From the NCBI GenBank assembly GCA_963931055.1, contig OZ006987.1, forward strand, positions 248,001 through 312,000: a DNA stretch of 64,000 nt. The letters are read 5' to 3'. This DNA comes from Coprenecus sp949297365. GTDB taxonomy: Bacteria; Bacteroidota; Bacteroidia; Bacteroidales; UBA932. Below the pieces are notes generated by a model. That model did no database searches and was not told where the DNA came from. It worked only from the letters and a program-made list of their open reading frames with translations. Every line of letters starts with the position of its first letter. Positions within the stretch are counted from its first letter, which is position 1. A program made the position numbers and the translations under genes. Of the stretch, positions 57,852 through 64,000 are shown in pieces.

Positions 57852-59312
57852 CTAGAATTGGAAATAGATGAAACTGTTGTCATTGTTCGTGGCATACACT
57901 CCGAAAAGGATTATAGTGAACACCAGTACCAGATACACCGCCCACCTCAGCCAGCCGGGACGACTGAACACCATGATATCCATAATATTTTTCCCACGCT
58001 TCTCCAGACGCTCCTCCACATATTCGAAGCACATCAGGACGGCCAGCAGCACCAGGGTGAAGGTCAGCTCGTTCCATGCCAGACCGAATCCGGATATCTG
58101 TCCGATGTGGCCGAGCCCCAGGCTCCGTATCATCGTCCATGCCGCATCGATTCCCTCGGCCCTGAAGAAGACCAGCGAGAAAGTCCACAGACAGAAGACG
58201 ATTATGGAGGCCAGGACACCCCTGACTTTCCACCTGGCCAGCAGAGGATCCAGAAGTATCACGAACAAGCCGTTGATCAGACCCCATATCACGAAATTCC
58301 ACGAAGCACCGTGCCACAGTCCGCTGACAGCAAACACTATGAGCAGGTTCCTCACCGTCCTCCGGCGTCCCTCACGGCTGCCTCCTAAAGGGATAAAGAT
58401 GTAGTCCCGCATCCACTGGGACAGCGAGATGTGCCAGCGTTCCCAGAAATTATTAAATGAACTGCTCAGATAAGGCCGGCGGAAGTTGGTACACAGGCTG
58501 AAGCCCAGAATCTTGGCCGTGCCTATCGCTATCTGGGAATAAGCCGAGAAGTCGATATAGAGCTGGAATGCGAAGAATATCAGGGCCAGCACAGACGGGA
58601 AGCCGAGAATCTGGGTACTGCCACCCGCCGCAGCCTCCTGAAACACCGAATCCACATACACGGCCAGCCGGTCCGCTATCACCATCTTCTTGATCAGGCC
58701 GATGAACACATCCACGATACCTTCCCGGACTTTGTCGTAATCGAATTTCTTCAGGTCGTCGAACTGAGGCAGCAGATGCGAGGCTCTCTCAATAGGTCCG
58801 GCCACCAGCTGCGGGAAGAAACTGATGAAAGTGAGGAAAGCGATTATATCCCTGGACGGTGATATTTTCCCACGATATACATCGATGATATAACTTAACG
58901 ACTGGAATGTATAAAAACTGATACCAACCGGCAGGATTATATTCAGAGTCTTCAATGAAAGTTCCATGCCGAAGACGGTGAAAAGGCCGTCGATGCTGTC
59001 GATGAAGAAATTGGCGTACTTGAAGAATCCGAGTATTCCGAGATTTACCACCAGGCTGACCACCAGCAGGGCCTTCCGTTTCCTCCTGTCATTCACATCC
59101 GTCCTGCCTATAAGCCGGCCGAGGGTGTAATCCATTGTGGAGCTGAATATAAGCAGGCCCAGGAAGCGCCAGTCCCACATCCCGTAGAAGAACCAGCTGC
59201 ACGCCAGCAGAAAGGCGTTGCGCAGCCGCACCCCGTGCCTGTTGAACACCGTCCAGTAGAGGACGGCCACCACCGGCAGGAAGATGCCGAAATCTATAGA
59301 ATTGAACAGCAT
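57852..59312 (-). CDS. MBOAT-family O-acyltransferase
   Basis: A 486-residue polytopic membrane protein of the AlgI/DltB class. It has about ten helices, the conserved WHISLSQWMRDYIFIPLGG and the active-site histidine in GLWHGASWNFVIWG. It moves acyl groups, usually acetyl, across the membrane for polysaccharide O-acylation. The substrate is unknown, since no polysaccharide genes are next to it. It is transcribed leftward ahead of the SGNH partner. Confidence 0.92.
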   Translation of the reverse strand: MLFNSIDFGIFLPVVAVLYWTVFNRHGVRLRNAFLLACSWFFYGMWDWRFLGLLIFSSTMDYTLGRLIGRTDVNDRRKRKALLVVSLVVNLGILGFFKYANFFIDSIDGLFTVFGMELSLKTLNIILPVGISFYTFQSLSYIIDVYRGKISPSRDIIAFLTFISFFPQLVAGPIERASHLLPQFDDLKKFDYDKVREGIVDVFIGLIKKMVIADRLAVYVDSVFQEAAAGGSTQILGFPSVLALIFFAFQLYIDFSAYSQIAIGTAKILGFSLCTNFRRPYLSSSFNNFWERWHISLSQWMRDYIFIPLGGSREGRRRTVRNLLIVFAVSGLWHGASWNFVIWGLINGLFVILLDPLLARWKVRGVLASIIVFCLWTFSLVFFRAEGIDAAWTMIRSLGLGHIGQISGFGLAWNELTFTLVLLAVLMCFEYVEERLEKRGKNIMDIMVFSRPGWLRWAVYLVLVFTIILFGVYATNNDNSFIYFQF

Positions 59313-59497
59313 TTTGTCTTATTCGGATAAAAATTTTCTTTCATTTTATCGCAAAATTATTAATATTATTATGATTATGAGCAAATTTTTATACAGAATT
59401 CATAATAAAACATTTCAGAGCACCGCACAATCACCCTCCCAATAGAGTGTTTCACAGCAGATTTTATTATTTTTGCAACTATAAAACAAATGCCGCC

Positions 59498-60253
59498 ATG
59501 AACGAGGAAAAGCCCAAGACCAGAATAAGAAGGACCAACGAACAGGTTGACAAAGCCATCAGCGACGCCCTGACTACACTCGCTGACCAGATGCCGCTTG
59601 CCAGGATTACTGTAAACCAGCTGATTGCCGAGGCCGGCATCGAGGCGACCGTATTCTTCAAGAGATACGGCTCGATAGACGATCTGATATATGAATACGT
59701 CCGCGACCACGATTTCTGGCTCGGTGAGACCGTCTCGTACAGGAAGATGGACGAGGAAGGCGCGGAGAGATACTACATCCGCACGCTCGAGGGCCTGTGC
59801 CGCCACCTCGACAGCAACGGGCCGCTCCGGGACGCCCTGCTCTGGGAACTGGCATCCGACTCTGAAGCCGTGAAGAAGATCGCTGACATCCGCGAGCTGG
59901 AGAACGAGTCCCTGCTGGCCTACTACCGGAAATACTTCAAGGGCACAGGCCTGGACATCAGCGGTGTAACCGCAGTGCTCATCGCCGGCATCTACTACCT
60001 CTACCTGCACCGCGGCAAATCCACATTCTGCGGCCTGGATCTCAACACCGAAAAAGACAGCCGGAGACTGCTGCGGCTTCTGAGCCGGACCGTCCACACC
60101 CTGTTCGCAGAGGCAGGCAAGAGCACCTCCGACGACAGCGTCCGGAATTCAGAACTTGCCCGCCGCATGGAAGCCAAGGGTCTCGACCGCGCCGCCATCT
60201 GCGACATCCTCGACCTCACTCCCGACGAGCTCGCCGCCCTCCTGCCCGAATAG
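59498..60253 (+). CDS. TetR/AcrR-like transcriptional regulator
   Basis: A 251-residue protein. The N-terminal helix-turn-helix (about residues 15-55: AISDALTTLADQMPLARITVNQLIAEAGIEATVFFKRY) fits TetR. The rest is helical and would form the ligand/dimer domain. A C-terminal extension (RRMEAKGLDRAAICDILDLTPDELAALLPE) resembles a second small helical DNA-binding or interaction motif. The start is MNEEKPKTR; an upstream frame of 17 codons runs through the -7 box TATTTTTG (59468-59475). The target genes are unknown. Confidence 0.8.
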   Translation: MNEEKPKTRIRRTNEQVDKAISDALTTLADQMPLARITVNQLIAEAGIEATVFFKRYGSIDDLIYEYVRDHDFWLGETVSYRKMDEEGAERYYIRTLEGLCRHLDSNGPLRDALLWELASDSEAVKKIADIRELENESLLAYYRKYFKGTGLDISGVTAVLIAGIYYLYLHRGKSTFCGLDLNTEKDSRRLLRLLSRTVHTLFAEAGKSTSDDSVRNSELARRMEAKGLDRAAICDILDLTPDELAALLPE

Positions 60254-60525
60254 CCGCCACACAATAGACACCGCCCAATTTATCCAACATCACAGATAAA
60301 TTAAGCACACATTATAAATACCGTCACATCATGCGGGAGAACACATCAAGTCGCGAGTTCTCCCGCATCTTCTTTCCGCCTCACTACAAAACCTGCTTAA
60401 CCACCTTATTATCAATATACAATCAAACACCATCCATAAACTCAGATATATCTGCGATAATTTATTTGCGCAAATAAATAAACAATACTTCGGTAAATTT
60501 GCATACAACCTTTAACATTACTATC
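60254..60525. other. Intergenic region with a strong hairpin
   Basis: About 270 bp without a gene. The 12-bp perfect stem atgcgggagaac/gttctcccgcat at 60331-60368 may terminate the TetR gene. A -7 box TAAATTTG (60494-60501) precedes the small membrane-protein gene. Confidence 0.6.
60331..60368 (+). terminator. Hairpin, probable terminator of the TetR-like gene
   Basis: atgcgggagaac (60331-60342) pairs perfectly with gttctcccgcat (60357-60368) around a 14-base loop. The following sequence (cttctttcc) is pyrimidine-rich but not a true T-run, so termination efficiency is uncertain. Confidence 0.55.
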
Positions 60526-60831
60526 ATGATGGACTTGTTTTTAATTGCAATGGCCGTTGCAAACGCCCTGCTGCTGTTCGCATTTTATCGTATACTTCAT
60601 GTAAATCCGGAAGCAAAGAATAAAATGTTCTATTTCCAGTTCAATGACGGTATGGATTTCATCAACTACCTGGCGAAAGACTTTCTGTTCTTCATGATAC
60701 TGGCCCACCTGATGCTGTTCTGCGGCCTCGAGGAGTGCTTAACGCTCTGGATTGCCGGCGGTCTCCACATCGTGGCCGACATCCTGATCATAACACTGAG
60801 ATACCTGAGACACCGCCAGCCTTTGCAGTAA
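60526..60831 (+). CDS. Small membrane protein of unknown function
   Basis: A 101-residue protein with three or four hydrophobic segments (residues about 3-22, 49-63 and 69-88) and a basic C terminus (RYLRHRQPLQ). I recognise no family. The hydrophilic loop YFQFNDGMDFINYLAKD is the most distinctive part. It has its own -7 box. It converges on the STAS-like gene, with two bases between their ends. Confidence 0.65.
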   Translation: MMDLFLIAMAVANALLLFAFYRILHVNPEAKNKMFYFQFNDGMDFINYLAKDFLFFMILAHLMLFCGLEECLTLWIAGGLHIVADILIITLRYLRHRQPLQ

Positions 60832-60833
60832 CC

Positions 60834-61130
60834 TCAATGCTTACCCATTGCCTGTATTCTTCGTTTGAAAGCTACGGCTATATTCATTTGCACAAAGTCA
60901 TTAAGTCCGCGGAATGTCGTTTTTTTCTTCAAGTCCTCCAATGGCATAAACAGCAACAATTTAGCCAAGCATTCATCCGCGAATGAATTGGAAACAATAT
61001 TGACTCCTTCAAAATCAAGTATCACACGTTCATCACCGCGCAAAAGAGGCAATAGTTCATTCCTCGTTTTCTCTCCCAGTTTTCGCGTTCCAAGATTCTC
61101 GCCTACTGTTATAAATCTGAATGTCACCAT
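60834..61130 (-). CDS. STAS-like protein (DUF4325)
   Basis: A 98-residue protein from the ATG at 61130; a TTG five codons earlier would overlap the upstream gene. The central strand and loop VILDFEGVNIVSNSFADECLAKL matches the STAS-like DUF4325 domain. Such domains pair with histidine-kinase-type ATPases as anti-anti-sigma-like switches. That context is present here, since the upstream gene is such an ATPase. Confidence 0.8.
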   Translation of the reverse strand: MVTFRFITVGENLGTRKLGEKTRNELLPLLRGDERVILDFEGVNIVSNSFADECLAKLLLFMPLEDLKKKTTFRGLNDFVQMNIAVAFKRRIQAMGKH

Positions 61131-61138
61131 ATCTTGCT

Positions 61139-61802
61139 TTACCAAAGGTTATATATATCATCTGACTCCATAAATTCATCATTGAACTCCGACACAGCAT
61201 CTGTTCTATTCTCCAATACACTATTCGGATCTATTTCCCTGTCAGAGCACAATTCAAAATACATAATCGTACCTTGCCAAAAATCAGTAGCCTTTACACT
61301 ATTTCCTTTCCCGTCAGATATAAGGATGTGGCTGCCGGAATGCAATTTCAACACAACACCCACTTGCCGCATCGCACATGCCAATGAATACAAACCAAAT
61401 CCCATGCCTTTTCCATCTGTCACCTTATCCTGCATACACCTCATAAGAGATTCCTCCTCGGACACATCCTTGTAAATCTCATTCTGCGTCAATGAACGAT
61501 GTATCCCTATGCCATCGTCCACCACCATAATCTGTATCTTAGCATCCTCAGGCGAATATTTTAGGACTACCATACCCACACGACTTCGTAGAATGTGTTA
61601 TAACGTTGTCCAATATTTCATATAGACAGTAACTGAATATCTGCAGTACTCCCAGTTCTATATCCATTTGCATTTTAAGCATATCCACTACATTTTTGTA
61701 GACAGCATGGATACTTTCACTATCAAACATTTCTATAATCGGCAACGAGTCACATTCCCCGAAATACTTACTTACCAATCCATCAATATTCATACCCAAC
61801 AT
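61139..61802 (-). pseudogene. Frameshifted GHKL (histidine-kinase-type) ATPase
   Basis: Two overlapping frames together make one ATPase domain. The upstream part (61548-61802) ends with the N box YEILDNVITHSTKSCG. The downstream part (ending 61139) continues MVVLKYSPEDAKIQIMVVDDGIGI, the G1 box, and KGMGFGLYSLA, the G2 box. The join needs one base fewer in the run of three cytosines at 61575-61577 (GGG on the minus strand). It could be a true loss, a sequencing error or a slippage switch. The domain would be about 220 residues. It overlaps or abuts the STAS-like gene. Confidence 0.8.
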
Positions 61803-61871
61803 GTTAATTGACACAAATTTATAGTAAAATCATGTAATTATTGCATATATTTGCATAAAAACGACTTTATC

Positions 61872-63296
61872 ATGAAACGATTTCTCTGTATATTATTGAG
61901 TCTCATCACACTTTCAGTCACCGCCGGGGCGCAGCGCAGCAGGTTCCTCGGCTCGTGGAACGGCAAGCTCAATCTCGGAGGCAACAGCCTCACGCTGGTG
62001 TTCCATTTTACCACAGATTCGCTAGGAAAGACCTATTTCTTCATGGACAGTCCGGACCAGGGAGCGGAGGGCATACCGGGGGAAATCGCGCTGCTGGACA
62101 ATGACTCCGTATCGGTGACAATACCGATGCTCGGGGCGGCCTACCAGGGGAGGCTGGTACTGCATGAAGTGCCTCAGGGCAGCAGGCCGTCAGGGGAAAT
62201 CCAAGGGGTCTTCACCCAGATGGGGATGCAGTTTCCGCTGGTTCTCCAGATGGGTGTGCCGGTGCTGAACCGGCCGCAGGAGCCGCAGCCGCCGTATCCC
62301 TACCGGAGCGAGGAAGTCACGTTCTCCAGCGGGGCGGACGGAGCGGTCATGGCTGGAACCCTCACCTACCCTGTGTGTTATGACGACAACAGCTCGGAGC
62401 CCGGGCACATACCCGCAGTACTGATGATTACCGGCAGCGGCCCGCAGAACCGGGACGAGGAGCTATTCAGCCACAAGCCCTTCCTCGTACTGGCCGACTG
62501 GCTGGCCCGCCACGGCATAGCCTCCCTGCGCTACGACGACCGCGGCATGGGAGAGTCCGAAAGAGGCACGGTAGAAATCACCACTCAGACCAATATGCAG
62601 GATGCCCTGGCCGGCATCAGGTACCTCCGGAGCCTCGGGGAATTCGACAAGATAGGAGCTTTGGGACACAGCGAGGGCGGCCAGATCGTGTTCATGCTGG
62701 GAGCCGCGGAGGAGGCGGATTTCATCATCAGCATGGCCGGCCCCGGAATGCGGGGCGACAGCATCCTCGTGGAGCAGAACCGCCTGATACTCACCAAGTC
62801 GGGATTCACCCCCGCGTCAGCCGACAACTACAGCCGCGTCCTCGCCGCCATGCTCAGGATGAAAGTGGACGGATATTCCACAGACAGTCCGGAGACACTG
62901 GTGGACAGCCTTATAACAGCCCTTGACGCACAGAACATGCCCTTCGGCTCAGCCGCCAACCTCGCCGTTGTCTGGAGCTCCGTTGATGACCCCTGGATGC
63001 TGTATTTCCTCCAGTCCTCACCCGCCCGGGACATTTCCCGGACCACCTGCCCCGTATTTGCCCTCAACGGCAGCCTCGACCTGCAGGTTCCGCCAGTCAA
63101 CTTAGAGCACATCCGCAGACTCCTGCCCGACGGCCCGCATCACCTGATAAAGGAATACTCCGGCCTCAACCACCTGCTGCAGCCCTGCACCACCGGCATG
63201 CCTACAGAATACGGCCGCATCGAGACCACCATTGCGCCCGAAGTCCTGACAGACATCGCGGAGTGGATACTTTCAGTCACTGACCTGAGCCGATGA
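61872..63296 (+). CDS. Exported alpha/beta hydrolase
   Basis: A 474-residue protein with a signal peptide (MKRFLCILLSLITLSVTAGAQ). An N-terminal beta-rich domain (about residues 25-140, FLGSWNGKLNLGG) precedes an alpha/beta hydrolase domain. The nucleophile elbow is GHSEGG (Ser near residue 265), the oxyanion region GSGPQNRDE and RYDDRGMGES, and the late His is in GLNHLLQPC. This layout matches Bacteroidetes esterase/acyl-peptidase-like proteins. A -7 box TATATTTG is at 61846-61853. Its last 20 bp overlap the convergent S41-like gene. Confidence 0.88.
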   Translation: MKRFLCILLSLITLSVTAGAQRSRFLGSWNGKLNLGGNSLTLVFHFTTDSLGKTYFFMDSPDQGAEGIPGEIALLDNDSVSVTIPMLGAAYQGRLVLHEVPQGSRPSGEIQGVFTQMGMQFPLVLQMGVPVLNRPQEPQPPYPYRSEEVTFSSGADGAVMAGTLTYPVCYDDNSSEPGHIPAVLMITGSGPQNRDEELFSHKPFLVLADWLARHGIASLRYDDRGMGESERGTVEITTQTNMQDALAGIRYLRSLGEFDKIGALGHSEGGQIVFMLGAAEEADFIISMAGPGMRGDSILVEQNRLILTKSGFTPASADNYSRVLAAMLRMKVDGYSTDSPETLVDSLITALDAQNMPFGSAANLAVVWSSVDDPWMLYFLQSSPARDISRTTCPVFALNGSLDLQVPPVNLEHIRRLLPDGPHHLIKEYSGLNHLLQPCTTGMPTEYGRIETTIAPEVLTDIAEWILSVTDLSR

Positions 63297-64000
63297 GCGA
63301 GAGGGCCTTTGAAAGCACCGGGTCAACCGTGCCGGTATAGACCTCCTCATAAGTAAGCGGCACCTCATAGTCCGGCAGCAGACCGCGTCCGGCAGGATAA
63401 CGTTCGGTCACAGCATCGTCCAGAACACATTTGACGACAGGAATCTGTATCATAATCCTGGAATTGGGCAGCATGATACGGGCAAAGTCATAACCCGTCA
63501 TATAATGATAGCCCGAGCCGGTTTCACGACCGACTGTCACGGCACGGTGATTTCTGGACAATATCGACGGGAAAAGAGTCGCAGCGGAATTCGATGTCTC
63601 ATCTGTAAGAATATACAGACGGCCTTTATAGTTCACGCATGTGTCCGGTGTTATTATGCCGCAGTCGTCATAAGAGTAAAAGCCACTGCGGCCGTGCTCG
63701 CGCTCATAGCCGCTGAAAACAGCCCTTTCCGAATAGTTCACGGAATACCTCAGACTGCTGAAGACCGTATCGTTCACCATACGGTATGAACCGGTATTCA
63801 CCGAGGGCTCTCCGAGCAGATATGATGCGACTTTCCTGACCGCCGCAACTTCACCTCCGGCATTGTACCTTACATCGATTATCATATTCGGCACGTCCTG
63901 ATAACGCGCCAGGGAGTCCGCTATACTCTCCAGGTCCACATCCGTCAAGTCGAACGAGCCGAGACGGAACAGCACCGTATTGTCGTCAAGCATCCCGAAA
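63277..64000 (-). CDS. S41-like peptidase, N terminus beyond the window
   Basis: The C-terminal 240 or so residues of an S41-family protein; the frame runs off the right edge. MIIDVRYNAGGE is the conserved core strand and LTDETSNSAATLF is the expected serine segment. The segment that normally carries the catalytic lysine (GxxTFGKG) reads GRETGSGYHY, with no lysine. It is either a subfamily with another base or an inactive homologue. Confidence 0.8.
   Translation of the reverse strand, partial: FGMLDDNTVLFRLGSFDLTDVDLESIADSLARYQDVPNMIIDVRYNAGGEVAAVRKVASYLLGEPSVNTGSYRMVNDTVFSSLRYSVNYSERAVFSGYEREHGRSGFYSYDDCGIITPDTCVNYKGRLYILTDETSNSAATLFPSILSRNHRAVTVGRETGSGYHYMTGYDFARIMLPNSRIMIQIPVVKCVLDDAVTERYPAGRGLLPDYEVPLTYEEVYTGTVDPVLSKALSLIGSGQ

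Overview
The window looks like a chromosomal segment of a Bacteroidales bacterium, probably an uncultivated gut-type lineage; I cannot place the genus without a 16S search. Three things support this. Promoters have the Bacteroidetes form TTTG-N19/20-TAnnTTTG, seen in front of rpsA, the rRNA operon, the HU gene and a toxin-antitoxin pair. Several families are typical of the phylum: a 6-bladed beta-propeller lipoprotein, a NigD-like lipoprotein, paired AAA-ATPase/PD-(D/E)XK proteins, and a 29-residue COX24-like basic protein. Most genes lack a Shine-Dalgarno sequence although the 16S 3' end keeps its anti-SD.

Layout. 1-4.1 kb: a short UvrA-like ABC ATPase bracketed closely by two 105-bp tandem-repeat arrays in opposite orientation, then a LOG-family gene. 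4.3-9.0 kb: mnmA, the SRP RNA, two lipoproteins, cdd and an 875-bp gene-poor stretch. 9.0-16.5 kb: a coiled-coil membrane protein driven from a promoter-bearing repeat, two cell-wall genes (glucosaminidase/LysM and MltG), and the leftward unit rpsA-rnz-S41 peptidase. 16.5-24 kb: a lipoprotein, the first AAA/PD-(D/E)XK copy, the operon corA-ahcY-PLP lyase, and an 82-bp tandem array whose last unit completes the promoter of a GNAT toxin-antitoxin pair. 24-31 kb: mntP, recR with an N-acetylglucosamine-kinase-like gene, a TIGR02757 gene, a zeta-toxin-like kinase with a 51-residue partner, tldD/tldE and slyD. 31-34 kb: a complete IS4-superfamily insertion sequence with a 6-bp target duplication, and an AAA/DUF4143 gene. 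34-39 kb: a leftward 16S-23S-5S operon with no tRNA in its spacer.

39-44.4 kb: rng, the COX24-like gene, HU, lon and ung. 44.4-52.4 kb: two LysE-type exporters around a thioredoxin-like protein and coaD, then pheT, ftsY and an EamA transporter. 52.5-56.7 kb: a COG2509 flavoprotein, tsaD and the second AAA/PD-(D/E)XK copy. 56.7-64 kb: an SGNH/MBOAT O-acylation pair, a TetR regulator, a small membrane protein, a STAS-like gene next to a frameshifted histidine-kinase-type ATPase, an alpha/beta hydrolase, and an S41-like peptidase cut by the window edge.

Most genes are housekeeping (translation, tRNA modification, SRP targeting, proteolysis, cell wall, repair). The accessory content lies in the repeat arrays, the two toxin-antitoxin-like pairs, the IS, the duplicated AAA/PD-(D/E)XK genes and the STAS/ATPase pair. 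The most unusual items are the inverted arrays around the UvrA-like gene, the promoter-carrying repeat element present at two loci, and the tryptophanase-family lyase that sits with ahcY and lacks the specificity residue of both known enzyme classes.
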